This document shows, piece by piece, positions 20,076 through 29,101 of a DNA stretch of 64,000 nucleotides (its first letter is position 1; each line of letters starts with the position of its first letter). A program made the translations under genes and the position numbers. Origin of the DNA: Psychrobacter phenylpyruvicus DSM 7000 = NBRC 102152 (lineage in GTDB: Bacteria > Pseudomonadota > Gammaproteobacteria > Pseudomonadales > Moraxellaceae); contig NZ_JMKP01000014.1 in NCBI RefSeq assembly GCF_000685805.1, positions 1-64,000 on the forward strand. The letters run 5' to 3'. The notes under the pieces are model-generated. The model was not told where the DNA came from and did no database searches. It saw nothing but the letters and a program-made list of their open reading frames with translations.

Positions 20076-21431
20076 ATGAGCTATTTCGGTACAGACGGTA
20101 TACGTGGACTTTTTGGAAAATTTCCAATTACTCCAGATTTTGTTTTAAAACTAGGCTATGTAACAGGTCAGGTTTTGGTAGAACATCACGTTTCTTCAAA
20201 AAAGAAGCCGAGTGTGGTAATTGGTAAAGACACACGTTTATCCGGTTATGTTATCGAAGCAGCTTTACAAGCAGGATTTAACTCAGCAGGGGTTGATGTA
20301 CATATGGTAGGTCCTTTGCCAACTCCAGCCATTGCTCACTTAACCCGTAGTTTCCATGCCGATGCTGGGGTGGTGATTTCAGCGTCTCACAACCCTTATT
20401 ATGATAACGGCATTAAGTTTTTTGCCGCTGATGGTCGCAAGCTGAGTGATGAGATGCAAGACGCCATTAATAAAAAATTAGAGGGCATTGTGGAAGGCCA
20501 TGCAGATTACACTCAAGATGATCCTGCCAACCTTGGTAAACACTTTAGAATCAATGACGCTAAGGGTCGTTACATCGAATTTTGTAAAGGCAGCTTCCCC
20601 TACCAATATGATTTATCCAATCTCACCATTGTTATTGACTGTGCGAATGGTTCAGGCTATAGCGTAGGTCCTCGTGTGCTACGTGAGCTTGGGGCAGAAG
20701 TTATTGCCATTCATAATAAGCCCAATGGTATCAACATTAATGACAAATGTGGCTCTACTTATCCAGAAGCCATTCAGCAGGCTGTGGTTGAGCACAAAGC
20801 TGACTTAGGTATTGCTTTGGACGGTGACGGTGACCGTATCATCATGGTAGATGAAAATGGTGAGTTGGTCGATGGAGATGGTATCTTATACATTCTAGCC
20901 ACTAAGTCTGAAACCAAAGCCACTGGCGTGGTGGGCACTCAAATGAGTAATATGGGTTTGCAGTTGGCACTTGAAGCTGAAGGTATCGCTTTAGAGCGAG
21001 CCAAAGTAGGAGATAGATATGTGATGCAGGGCTTAGAGGCCAATAATTGGATTTTAGGTGGTGAGCCATCAGGTCATATTCTATGCTTAGATAAGAGTCG
21101 TACTGGAGATGCTATTATCGCAGGCTTACAGGTATTGGCGGTGATGGCACAGACCAAACAAAGCCTAAGTCAATTGACTGAGGGCTTCAAGCTACTGCCA
21201 CAGACCCTAGTTAATGTGCGCTTAGAGCAAATGGCAGACCCGTATGATTTCCCAGAATTGGTGCAAGCTTTTGATGAAGCATCAACAAGCATTAAGGGCC
21301 GCGGTAGGTTACTAATCCGTAAGTCAGGTACTGAGCCTGTTATCCGTGTCATGGTTGAGCTAGACGATGCTGAGCAGTGCGATAAGCTAGCCAATGAGCT
21401 GGCTGCTAAAGTGAAAGCGGTTATGGGTTAA
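20076..21431 (+). CDS. glmM: Phosphoglucosamine mutase
   Basis: Converts glucosamine-6-phosphate to glucosamine-1-phosphate for peptidoglycan and LPS precursors. A 451-residue alpha-D-phosphohexomutase with the N-terminal [12 protein letters not shown], the phosphoserine loop [13 protein letters not shown] (Ser104), the metal loop ALDGDGDRI, the sugar-binding GGEPSGHI and the C-terminal phosphate-binding [17 protein letters not shown] six bases before the ATG. Commonly glmM follows folP or ftsH; here it stands between guaB and pdxH with its own upstream gap, so it is probably transcribed alone. Confidence 0.96.
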   Translation: MSYFGTDGIRGLFGKFPITPDFVLKLGYVTGQVLVEHHVSSKKKPSVVIGKDTRLSGYVIEAALQAGFNSAGVDVHMVGPLPTPAIAHLTRSFHADAGVVISASHNPYYDNGIKFFAADGRKLSDEMQDAINKKLEGIVEGHADYTQDDPANLGKHFRINDAKGRYIEFCKGSFPYQYDLSNLTIVIDCANGSGYSVGPRVLRELGAEVIAIHNKPNGININDKCGSTYPEAIQQAVVEHKADLGIALDGDGDRIIMVDENGELVDGDGILYILATKSETKATGVVGTQMSNMGLQLALEAEGIALERAKVGDRYVMQGLEANNWILGGEPSGHILCLDKSRTGDAIIAGLQVLAVMAQTKQSLSQLTEGFKLLPQTLVNVRLEQMADPYDFPELVQAFDEASTSIKGRGRLLIRKSGTEPVIRVMVELDDAEQCDKLANELAAKVKAVMG

Positions 21432-21588
21432 AGCCTTATATCTTGGGTTTTCAACGGTTTTATTAAATGCATTACTCCCCTTGTAGCATACAGTTGCTTT
21501 TAGACTAAGATAACCAATACAGTTTAAGACCATAAAGACAGATTAAGACGGTCAAGGCATTTGCTATCGGGGAGGTATTGGGGGTTAT

Positions 21589-22233
21589 ATGGATTTTAGC
21601 GATCAAAGAATTTCGTACGAAAAAGGCGAGCTTCATGAAGAGGTTTTGTTAGAAAGCCCTTTTGAGCTGTTAACGTTATGGGTGAATGAGGCGCTTCAAC
21701 AAAAAGCTCCTGAGCCATATGCCATCAGTTTAGCCACTTGTGGTTCAGACAATATGCCAGCGGTCAGAACGGTTCTAGTACGAGAGATTAATGACGAAGG
21801 GATTGTTTTTTATAGCAATTACTTAAGCCATAAAGGTCAAGATATCGACCAAAATCCTCATGCTGAAGCTCTGTTCTTTTGGCATGATATGCAGCGTCAA
21901 GTCCGAGTTCGAGGTACTATTGCTAAGATAGACCGCAAAAAGACAGAAGCTTACTTCCAAAAACGCCCTTATGAGAGTCAAATAGGAGCTTGGGTTAGCC
22001 AACCCCAAAGTGGCCCAGTAGCGAGTCGTCAAGCAATGGATGATAAATTTGCTGAGCTAAAGCAGCAGTATCCTGAAGGCAAGGTGCCGACGCCTGAGTT
22101 TTGGGGTGGTTATCAGATTACTGCTACGGAGATAGAGTTTTGGCAAGGCAGACCCAATAGGCTACATGATAGAATTATCTACACCAAAGCTGATGCAGGT
22201 GATCAGTGGCATACTAAGCGCTTGCTACCATAA
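21589..22233 (+). CDS. pdxH: Pyridoxamine 5'-phosphate oxidase
   Basis: FMN enzyme that oxidises pyridoxine- or pyridoxamine-5'-phosphate to pyridoxal phosphate. The 214-residue split-barrel protein shows the expected motifs: PAVRTVLVREINDEG, the FMN-binding FYSNYLSHKGQDI, RPYESQIGAWVSQPQS, and the C-terminal signature EIEFWQGRPNRLHDR with the terminal KRLLP. The ATG at 21589 is preceded by GGGG, about 10 bases off. Single gene; the intergenic region to xth holds three small hairpins. Confidence 0.96.
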   Translation: MDFSDQRISYEKGELHEEVLLESPFELLTLWVNEALQQKAPEPYAISLATCGSDNMPAVRTVLVREINDEGIVFYSNYLSHKGQDIDQNPHAEALFFWHDMQRQVRVRGTIAKIDRKKTEAYFQKRPYESQIGAWVSQPQSGPVASRQAMDDKFAELKQQYPEGKVPTPEFWGGYQITATEIEFWQGRPNRLHDRIIYTKADAGDQWHTKRLLP

Positions 22234-22298
22234 AATTTAGCCTGCATAACAACAGCTAATATCTTATGTGTTATTAGCAAGTAGCAAGATTAGGAACC

Positions 22299-22361
22299 AG
22301 TAGCAAAGCTACTAAAATAGTAAAACTGCTAAAAGAGCAGTAAAGCTATTAAATAAATAGT
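22299..22361 (+). repeat. Three consecutive short hairpins between pdxH and xth
   Basis: AGTAGC-aaa-GCTACT (22299-22313), ACTGCT-aaaag-AGCAGT (22325-22341) and CTATT-aaata-AATAG (22346-22360) follow each other in an A-rich context. No T-run follows the first two. They could be transcript-stabilising structures or chance low-complexity sequence. Confidence 0.5.
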
Positions 22362-22408
22362 ATAAAAACAATTAGCAATTCACTTTTTACCTTGGGATAT
22401 TTAGGTTT

Positions 22409-23224
22409 ATGATCCGTTTTGTAAGTTTTAACATCAATGGAATTAGAGCACGTCAACATCAACTAGAAGCTGTAAGAGACATCATAGATCCAGATGTAAT
22501 GGGTATTCAGGAAACCAAAGTACATGATGAGCAGTTTCCTTTACAAGATGTAGAGTCACTGGGTTATCATGTAGAATACTTCGGTCAGAAGGCCCATTAT
22601 GGGGTGGCTCTAGTCTCAAAGCAAAAGCCTATTTTTGTACAAAAAGGTTTTCCAGGGGAGGCAGAAGACGCGCAAAAGCGTTTTATTCATGCGCGTTATG
22701 TGTTTGATGGAAAAGAAATTGATGTGTTAAATGGCTATTTCCCTCAAGGGGAGAGCCGAGATCACGAAATCAAATTCCCAATGAAAAGAGAGTATTACGC
22801 CTCGTTAAATGTCTATATTGATGCTTTAAAAGATGAGGGGCGTACTTTGATTATCATGGGCGATATGAACATTGCCCCAGAAGATAATGATGTTGGTATT
22901 GGTGAAAAAAATGCCAAGCGCTGGCTGAGAACCGGCAAAACCTCATTCTTACCAGAAGAGCGAGAGTGGTACAGTGCTTTAATGAGCCGCAATCTCTTTG
23001 ATACTTACCGCATTCATAATCCAGACTGTAATGAGAAGTTTAGCTGGTTTGATTATCGTAGCCGCGGCTTTAATGATGACCCTAAACGCGGGCTTAGAAT
23101 TGACCATATCTTATGTACCGAAGATATTAAAGACAACTGTATTGATGCCGGCATTAGCTATGAATTGAGAGCGATGGAGAAGCCATCAGACCATGCGCCA
23201 ATTTGGGCCTCTTTCCGATTTTAA
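22409..23224 (+). CDS. xthA: Exodeoxyribonuclease III
   Basis: AP endonuclease and 3'-5' exonuclease acting in base-excision repair. The 271-residue EEP-fold protein has SFNINGIRAR at the start, the metal-ligand glutamate in MGIQETKVHDEQF, YFPQGESRDH, the catalytic GDMNIAPEDNDVG and the C-terminal RIDHILCT and SDHAPIWASF with the catalytic Asp-His pair. Length matches E. coli XthA (268). Single gene, with the argJ start about 90 bases downstream. Confidence 0.94.
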   Translation: MIRFVSFNINGIRARQHQLEAVRDIIDPDVMGIQETKVHDEQFPLQDVESLGYHVEYFGQKAHYGVALVSKQKPIFVQKGFPGEAEDAQKRFIHARYVFDGKEIDVLNGYFPQGESRDHEIKFPMKREYYASLNVYIDALKDEGRTLIIMGDMNIAPEDNDVGIGEKNAKRWLRTGKTSFLPEEREWYSALMSRNLFDTYRIHNPDCNEKFSWFDYRSRGFNDDPKRGLRIDHILCTEDIKDNCIDAGISYELRAMEKPSDHAPIWASFRF

Positions 23225-23314
23225 AAAACAGTCTAAAAAAATAGCCTAAGCAAATAAAATCAACTTAAATAAAGACTGCACTGACAGCTTTTAACCAATA
23301 AGTAAGGGATATTT

Positions 23315-24556
23315 ATGCCAGTAGGAAACATAGCACCACCAGACATCATTCATGCCATTGAAGGCGTTGAAATTGGCATCACTGCTGCTGGCGTGCGCTA
23401 CAAAGATCGTGATGATTTGGTTGTGTTTCGTTTAAGTGAAACCGCTTCGGTGGCTTGTGTCACTACCACCAATAAGTGCTGTGCAGCCCCTGTGTTGCTG
23501 GTGCGTGAGCATTTACAACAGCTTGCCGGCATTGATAAATCAGCACGATATCTGCTAATTAATACCGGTAACGCAAACGCTGCAACAGGCGAGGAGGGCT
23601 ATCGCCGTGCGCTGCAAACTTGTAAAGCTTTAGCTGACAAAGTAGAGGTAGAGGTCAATCAGGTCATGCCTTTTTCTACAGGTGTCATTGGTGAAGTAAT
23701 TAATAGTGAAGCCATTATTAATGGATTGAATAACTGTTTGGACAGTCTGTCACAAGATAACTGGTTATCTGCTGCCAATGCTATTAGAACCACAGATACT
23801 ATTCCTAAAGTGGCCAGTACCAGCGTTGCGGTAGATGAAACTATCAGCTACAAAGTGACCGGTATCTCAAAAGGCGCTGGCATGATTCGTCCTAATATGG
23901 CCACCATGTTAGGTTATGTGGCCACAGATGCCCCTATTGCTCAACCACTACTACAGCAGATGCTAGTAGAGTTGACCAATCAATCATTCAACCGTATTAC
24001 CATTGATGGGGATACCTCAACCAATGACTGCTGTGTGTTAATTGCTACCGGTGATGATAAGGCCAATTTAATTGATTCAACACAGCATCCGCATTATGAA
24101 GCTTTATATCAAGCGCTAAAAGAAGTGTTTTTGCGTTTGGCGACTTTGATTGTCAGAGATGGGGAAGGGGCGACTAAATTCATTACGGTTAAAGTAACTG
24201 GCGGCAAGACCGTTGAAGATTGTTGTGATGTGGCGTACGCTGTTGCGCACTCTCCTTTGGTGAAGACAGCCTTTTTTGCCAGTGATCCAAACTGGGGTCG
24301 CATTGTAGCCGCAGTAGGCTATTCAGGCGCTGAAAACCTGGATGCCAATCAAGTGAGTGTGACACTTGATGATGTGGCTATTTGTACGCGTGGTCAATTA
24401 GATCCGAGCTATACTGAGGAGCAAGGGCAAGAGGTCATGAGCCGTCCTGAGATTACTATTAATATTGACTTAGGTATGGGTGAGGCTACTGATACCGTTT
24501 ACACTTGTGATTTATCGCATGAATATGTCAGCATTAATGCCGACTATCGCAGCTAG
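23315..24556 (+). CDS. argJ: Bifunctional ornithine acetyltransferase/N-acetylglutamate synthase
   Basis: Recycles the acetyl group from N-acetylornithine to glutamate in the arginine pathway. The 413-residue precursor carries the self-cleavage site KGAGMIRPNMATMLGY with the nucleophile Thr197, so it should split into alpha (1-196) and beta (197-413) chains. The FSTGVIGE oxyanion region, NRITIDGDTSTND and DPNWGRI are further family marks. AAGGGA precedes the ATG. Whether it also makes acetylglutamate from acetyl-CoA (bifunctional type) cannot be told from sequence alone. A bidirectional terminator follows. Confidence 0.95.
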   Translation: MPVGNIAPPDIIHAIEGVEIGITAAGVRYKDRDDLVVFRLSETASVACVTTTNKCCAAPVLLVREHLQQLAGIDKSARYLLINTGNANAATGEEGYRRALQTCKALADKVEVEVNQVMPFSTGVIGEVINSEAIINGLNNCLDSLSQDNWLSAANAIRTTDTIPKVASTSVAVDETISYKVTGISKGAGMIRPNMATMLGYVATDAPIAQPLLQQMLVELTNQSFNRITIDGDTSTNDCCVLIATGDDKANLIDSTQHPHYEALYQALKEVFLRLATLIVRDGEGATKFITVKVTGGKTVEDCCDVAYAVAHSPLVKTAFFASDPNWGRIVAAVGYSGAENLDANQVSVTLDDVAICTRGQLDPSYTEEQGQEVMSRPEITINIDLGMGEATDTVYTCDLSHEYVSINADYRS

Positions 24557-24629
24557 TTAGACCTAACATCGCTTGTAGTTAAGCATAGCTAATAGTAGAA
24601 AAATACTGTAGCCTCTTTATAGCCTTGAA

Positions 24630-24664
24630 AGGCAGTCATTGTTATCGATGACTGCCTTTTTTTA
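24630..24664. terminator. Rho-independent terminator between argJ and hydrolase gene
   Basis: AGGCAGTCAT and ATGACTGCCT pair around TGTTATCG, followed by a T run on the plus strand; the right end touches the stop codon of the minus-strand hydrolase gene. Confidence 0.88.
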
Positions 24665-25651
24665 ACGGAAATGCTCAGCAAATAAATCAGCCAAATAACG
24701 AGCTAAGGTATCTGGTATATCATGACCAAGTCCTGGAATCAGCCTAAAATCAGCGTGCGGGATAGTTCTCGATAGGCTATGACCATGAGCAGGAGGCAGT
24801 AGCCTGTCTTTTGAGCCATGCACAATTAATGTTGGTTGTTTGATTTTTTTATCTATATCTACTAAAGAGCCTGTCGCTAATAGTGCCAATAATTGACGAC
24901 TTACTCCTTTGGGATAAAAGCGGCGTTTGTAGAGTAGCTTAGTGCGCTTTAAGGCCCGCTTTTCATCAAAAAAGTCAGGAGAGGCAATAACCCGTTGTAA
25001 GTGCAGGTTGTTTTCAATAACCTCAGTAGCATCTTTACTCTGTGGGATAGGCTTGGTCAAAGCCCTAAGGGCATCAATCCTAGGCGGCGGTAAAAAAGGT
25101 TTGTTATTGCTAGTGGCTAGCAGACCTAGCTTCTCGACTCTATCTGGATGCTCAGCGGCTAGAATTTGAGCAATCATACCGCCCATAGACATCCCGATCA
25201 CATAACACTTCTCAATTTGTAACGCATTTAACAGCTGATGCACATCCTCAGTCATATCAAAAAGGGTATAAGGGATACTGTCTTCTTCAATATGAATGGG
25301 TAAGCCAAGCTTAAATCGTGATAATAAAGCCAGTTTTTTGGAGACTGATTTATACTCTTTGGTGAGTTTGTTTTTGTGCTTAAGCTTGCTTGATTTGCCT
25401 ATATCACGATTATCAAATCGAATCACTTGATATCCTGAGCTGATTAACTGTTGGCAAAACAGGTTTGACCAAACCAAAGACTGAGCGCCGAGCCCCATAA
25501 TTAATAAAATAATAGGATCACCCTCATCACCACCACGCTCTAAGTAGAACTTATACTTTGGTGTTTTTATCTTATAGGCTTGCATAAAATGCGCATACTT
25601 TGAGGGTTTGGTCTTAATTTTGTACTGATTATCTACTGTTGTTTCGGACAT
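24662..25651 (-). CDS. Alpha/beta hydrolase (paralogue 1)
   Basis: Serine hydrolase of 329 residues in the alpha/beta-hydrolase fold, probably an esterase or lipase acting inside the cell (no signal peptide). Visible: LLIMGLGAQSLVW oxyanion loop, RFDNRDIGKSS after strand 4, the nucleophile elbow GMSMGGMIAQ with the catalytic serine, an acid in LIVHGSKDRLLP and the histidine in PGLGHDIPD. It has a basic N-terminal extension (KTKPSKYAHFMQAYK) absent in its neighbour. It is clearly paralogous to the next gene upstream (same elbow context AQILAAEHPDRVEKL), separated by 86 bases and on the same strand, so they are likely cotranscribed. Substrate unknown. Confidence 0.88.
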   Translation of the reverse strand: MSETTVDNQYKIKTKPSKYAHFMQAYKIKTPKYKFYLERGGDEGDPIILLIMGLGAQSLVWSNLFCQQLISSGYQVIRFDNRDIGKSSKLKHKNKLTKEYKSVSKKLALLSRFKLGLPIHIEEDSIPYTLFDMTEDVHQLLNALQIEKCYVIGMSMGGMIAQILAAEHPDRVEKLGLLATSNNKPFLPPPRIDALRALTKPIPQSKDATEVIENNLHLQRVIASPDFFDEKRALKRTKLLYKRRFYPKGVSRQLLALLATGSLVDIDKKIKQPTLIVHGSKDRLLPPAHGHSLSRTIPHADFRLIPGLGHDIPDTLARYLADLFAEHFR

Positions 25652-25737
25652 GAAAAACCTAGTCTTCTTAGTTGATTACTCAATGAGAGGCTATCATCAC
25701 AGAAGACTAGTGTATTTGAATGTCAGTTTGATGACAG

Positions 25738-26703
25738 TTAACTGACTTGCAACATATGCTTTTTTAGCTCAGCGACGATGAAGGGTTGGAAGTAGTCGGG
25801 TAAGTCGTGCGACATGCCTTTGATGAGCTTGAAGGTAGCATTGGGGATGTCTTTGGCGACCGCTTTGCCATGTGAAGGCGGCAAGAGTCCATCATTGCTG
25901 CCATGCATCACCAAAGTAGGTGCTTTAATCTCTTTACTATAAGGCTGCACCGAGCCGGTCATTAAAATAGCCTTTAGTTGCTGGACGCTACCCACTGGAT
26001 AAAAGCAGCGCTGGTACCTTAATTTAGCGACCTCAGCCACAGCTTCTTCATCGATATGACCTTGTGAGCCTACAGTTCTTATAAACCATTTGCCATGCGC
26101 AACGATATCTTCTTCTTTGTAACTGTTGGGGCGTTTGATTAACGTATACAGTTGTTTTGGGCGAGGGGGCGCTAATAAAGGCTTATTATGAGTAGAGAAT
26201 ACTAAGGCCAAGCGGTCTACTAAATGCGGATGCTTGGCGGCCAAAATCTGGGCAATGATACCGCCCATCGAGGCACCTAGTACATGCACTTGACGAAAGC
26301 CTAAAGCTTTAATCAAACCTGCAGTATCCTCTGCCATATCATCTAAGCGATAGGCAACGGGAGTTTTTGAGTTGTCCAGCCCTAGCTGTAGTTTTATCAT
26401 GGCAGCAAGGGTATTGGTTTTTGGAAGATCTGAGCGTGAAATCTTGGTAGATAGACCAATATCTCGATTATCAAAGCGAATGACAAAGAATCCCGCCTCA
26501 ATAAGGCGTTTTACAAAGTTCTCAGGCCAAAAGATAAGCTGTGAGCCTAACCCCATAATCAACAGTAACGGAGGGTGTTGCGGATTACCACCCACTTCGA
26601 CACAAAGCTCAATATCCTCGGAAACTGGAATTATGGCTTGTTGCATCATCTCTGAAACAGGCGAGGGATACCAATCATACTGGTTGAGAATAGAGTTTGG
26701 CAT
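25738..26703 (-). CDS. Alpha/beta hydrolase (paralogue 2)
   Basis: Serine hydrolase of 321 residues. LLIMGLGSQLIFW, RFDNRDIGLST, nucleophile elbow GASMGGIIAQ, acid in LVMHGSNDGLLPP, histidine in KGMSHDLPDYF. It shares these blocks in order and spacing with paralogue 1, showing an old tandem duplication with divergence (the N-terminus and the segment 170-230 differ most). It is the promoter-proximal gene of the pair. The rubredoxin gene lies just upstream on the same strand and could be part of the same transcript. Similar proteins are often annotated as esterases or as haloperoxidase-like hydrolases, which I cannot separate here. Confidence 0.88.
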   Translation of the reverse strand: MPNSILNQYDWYPSPVSEMMQQAIIPVSEDIELCVEVGGNPQHPPLLLIMGLGSQLIFWPENFVKRLIEAGFFVIRFDNRDIGLSTKISRSDLPKTNTLAAMIKLQLGLDNSKTPVAYRLDDMAEDTAGLIKALGFRQVHVLGASMGGIIAQILAAKHPHLVDRLALVFSTHNKPLLAPPRPKQLYTLIKRPNSYKEEDIVAHGKWFIRTVGSQGHIDEEAVAEVAKLRYQRCFYPVGSVQQLKAILMTGSVQPYSKEIKAPTLVMHGSNDGLLPPSHGKAVAKDIPNATFKLIKGMSHDLPDYFQPFIVAELKKHMLQVS

Positions 26704-26752
26704 GATATGTTAAATCCTTTTATTGGCTTTGAGTCATAACTATTAAAATAAA

Positions 26753-26917
26753 TTACACCTCTAGCATTTCAAAGTCTAATTTACCGACGCCGCATTCAGG
26801 GCAGGTCCAATCATCAGGAATATCTTCCCATTTGGTTCCCGGTGCAATTCCTTCTTCTGGGCAACCTAACTCTTCGTCATATATCCAGCCACAAATTATA
26901 CATTCCCATTTTTTCAT
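26753..26917 (-). CDS. Rubredoxin
   Basis: A 54-residue one-iron electron carrier. Two knuckles Cys6-X2-Cys9 (CIICGWIYDE) and Cys39-X2-Cys42 (CPECGVGK) bind a single Fe(Cys)4 centre; the aromatic and acidic positions between them (GTKWEDIPDDWTCP) fit the family. The start at 26917 has GGGAGC upstream; the eight-codon extension to 26941 is not needed. Rubredoxins in this group commonly pass electrons to alkane hydroxylases or to oxygen-defence proteins. No partner hydroxylase or reductase is adjacent, so its user is unknown. Confidence 0.95.
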   Translation of the reverse strand: MKKWECIICGWIYDEELGCPEEGIAPGTKWEDIPDDWTCPECGVGKLDFEMLEV

Positions 26918-27122
26918 TATAAAGCTCCCTATAAAGCACAAGGTTAATGTTTAAATTTGGGCATTGATTATAGCAAACAAGCTTAGTAACAGGTATTCGA
27001 TTTTCAGTAGTCTATCTGTAAGACTCAAGGAGGAGGATATGGTAAAATAGGTGTTTTGTTAAACAATAGCCCTCTCTATATGTTTATCTTACCTCTTCGA
27101 CCCTAATTTTGATGGAAAACTT

Positions 27123-27710
27123 ATGAGTGACAACCCTCAAAGCCTCTCAAGCGTACAAGAGACAGGTACTGCGCCACTGAGCAATGAAATTTTACAAAGC
27201 CGCAGACAGCATGACTTGTGGAAAGCCATTCGCACTGTTCCTGACTTCCCTAAGCCCGGTATTGATTTTTATGACATCACGCCACTACTGCTGGATCATG
27301 TGGATGAAGTCATTGATGCTATGCTAGCCGCTTTACCAGATGGTCTATTAGAGCAGATTGATTGTTTTGTGGCTGTTGAAGCCCGTGGTTTTGTATTTGC
27401 TAGTCTGTTATCGGGACGCTTGGGCAAAGGTATGGTGTTGCTGCGTAAGCCTGGCAAACTACCGCCTCCTGTGGCCAATAAGTCATATGCGTTAGAATAT
27501 GGCAGCGATACCTTGGAAATCCAAGGCGGTATGGCCCCGCGCAAAGTATTGTTGGTGGATGACATCTTAGCGACTGGGGGCACTTTAAATACCGCTTATC
27601 ATTTGTGCCAAGAAGCCGGTCATGAAGTGGCAGGGGTGTTGGTATTGTTAGATTTAGTAGACTTACATAAGCCATTCCCAGTACCAGTATATACGGTATT
27701 AGAAGGCTAA
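27123..27710 (+). CDS. apt: Adenine phosphoribosyltransferase
   Basis: Salvages adenine to AMP with PRPP. The 195-residue type I phosphoribosyltransferase has the N-terminal KAIRTVPDFPKPGIDFYDITPLL, the base-binding VEARGFVFAS, and the PRPP loop VLLVDDILATGGT. About 20 extra polar residues precede the domain (SDNPQSLSSVQETG). The antisense ORFs over this gene are compositional shadows. Single gene with a strong terminator. Confidence 0.95.
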   Translation: MSDNPQSLSSVQETGTAPLSNEILQSRRQHDLWKAIRTVPDFPKPGIDFYDITPLLLDHVDEVIDAMLAALPDGLLEQIDCFVAVEARGFVFASLLSGRLGKGMVLLRKPGKLPPPVANKSYALEYGSDTLEIQGGMAPRKVLLVDDILATGGTLNTAYHLCQEAGHEVAGVLVLLDLVDLHKPFPVPVYTVLEG

Positions 27711-27741
27711 ACTCTTAGCAATAATGGATATGGCAGATAAT

Positions 27742-27771
27742 AAAAAACTCTACGCAAGCGTAGAGTTTTTT
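27742..27771. terminator. Bidirectional rho-independent terminator between apt and tal
   Basis: AAAAAACTCTACGC and GCGTAGAGTTTTTT pair with only a two-base loop and serve the convergent genes. Confidence 0.9.
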
Positions 27772-27836
27772 GGTTTAAAGACAGTTAAAGCTAAGGTGCT
27801 GGATAGTTATTGATACAGCTGTTACTTGTCTTAACG

Positions 27837-28784
27837 CTATTTGTTTAATTGTTTTAAAGCCTTTGCTAGCTCATCACGGGCATTGATAAAGCCCTCAATA
27901 CCTTTAGGTAATAAATGCTGAGTAATGCTGTCTTTTTCATATTCAGCACTGAACTGCTCTTCAGTTAGGCTTACCTTGGGCATAGTTTCGCTTGCCATGT
28001 CGGCTGAGAGTACTTGTTCTACGTTGGTGTCTAAAGCCGCCAACTCATCCAAAAGATCTGGTGAGATGGTTAGTAGGTCACATCCTGCCAAAGCTAGAAT
28101 CTGATCAACACTTCTGAAGCTGGCACCCATAACCTGAGTTTTATAGCCGTGCTGTTTGTAATACTGATAAGTACGCTTAACTGACTGAACACCCATGTCT
28201 TCACTGACAGGAATGTTTTGACGGTTTTGTTCGCGTTTTTGCCAGTCAAGGATACGGCCAACAAAAGGAGAGATTAGCGTCACGCCCGCTTCGGCACAAG
28301 CCACAGCCTGGTGCTGACCAAAGATTAGAGTTAGGTTACAGTGGATACCCTCTTTTTCTAATTGTTCAGCGGCTTTAATGCCTTGCCAAGTGGCAGCGAT
28401 TTTAATCAAGATGCGGTCTTTGTCTACGCCGGCACGCTCATAAGCTTCCATAAATTCGTGGGCTTTGGCAATGGTGCCTTCAGTGTCATAAGACAATCTA
28501 GCGTCCACTTCAGTTGACACACGGCCATCAATTAACTTTAGTATGTCACAGCCTACTTGAACCGTTAAATCATCAATCACTTTATCAATCATGTCATCAC
28601 CATGATTGGAGTAACGGTTCAGGGTATCAGCCAACATGGCCTGCTTATCTGGGTGGGTGAGTGCTTTGGTGATTAGACTGGGGTTAGTCGTGGCATCAAC
28701 TGGCTTTAAGCGAGCAATGGCACTTAAGTCTCCAGTATCAGCAACAATAGTAGTCATGGTTTGTAATTGTGATAAGGCACTCAT
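27837..28784 (-). CDS. tal: Transaldolase
   Basis: Moves the dihydroxyacetone unit between sedoheptulose-7-phosphate and glyceraldehyde-3-phosphate in the pentose phosphate pathway. 315-residue TalB-type barrel with DATTNPSLI, the Schiff-base lysine in RILIKIAATWQG, the CNLTLIFGQHQA strand and ISPFVGRILDW. ATG codons at 28787 and 28784 are adjacent; AGGA upstream fits the second better (seven bases). Other pentose phosphate genes are not in the window. Divergent from pheA. Confidence 0.95.
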   Translation of the reverse strand: MSALSQLQTMTTIVADTGDLSAIARLKPVDATTNPSLITKALTHPDKQAMLADTLNRYSNHGDDMIDKVIDDLTVQVGCDILKLIDGRVSTEVDARLSYDTEGTIAKAHEFMEAYERAGVDKDRILIKIAATWQGIKAAEQLEKEGIHCNLTLIFGQHQAVACAEAGVTLISPFVGRILDWQKREQNRQNIPVSEDMGVQSVKRTYQYYKQHGYKTQVMGASFRSVDQILALAGCDLLTISPDLLDELAALDTNVEQVLSADMASETMPKVSLTEEQFSAEYEKDSITQHLLPKGIEGFINARDELAKALKQLNK

Positions 28785-28945
28785 CATCTATTCCTAATTT
28801 ATTTCTATGGGATTAAAAAATATTAAGGGTATCATCACAGTTGTATATGCTAAGTTATAGTAAATTAATACAGTAACTTAATATAAAAGTGCGGACCCTC
28901 TAGCGTTAATTTTTGCAGAGTATTAAACTAGCTTAATACCATTAA

Positions 28946-28997
28946 AAATACACTTTCCTATCCACAAATCGACTGAAAAGGGGAGGGAAGTGTATTT
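28946..28997. promoter_or_regulatory. Inverted repeat in the tal-pheA divergent region
   Basis: AAATACACTTTCC (28946-28958) and GGGAAGTGTATTT (28985-28997) pair over 13 positions with one T-G pair and a 26-base loop. It lies about 105 bases before the pheA ATG in the 317-base region between divergent genes; the rest of that region shows nothing else I can name. No T-run follows, so it is not a standard terminator. It may be an operator or a leader hairpin. Confidence 0.5.
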
Positions 28998-29101
28998 ACA
29001 ACTTAAACGACGCTATCTTAACAGGGCGTAAGTTTGTTATAGTTACTTTATTATGACTTGTAACATACCTAACTATCATAACATGACCCATAGGCTTTTT
29101 T

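Noticed and set aside
27296..27675. Two overlapping antisense ORFs over apt
   Set aside because: apt on the plus strand has full family motifs and a promoter-terminator frame; the antisense frames show none.
28946..28997. Classical pheA attenuator
   Set aside because: No short leader ORF with clustered phenylalanine codons and no T-run after the stem.
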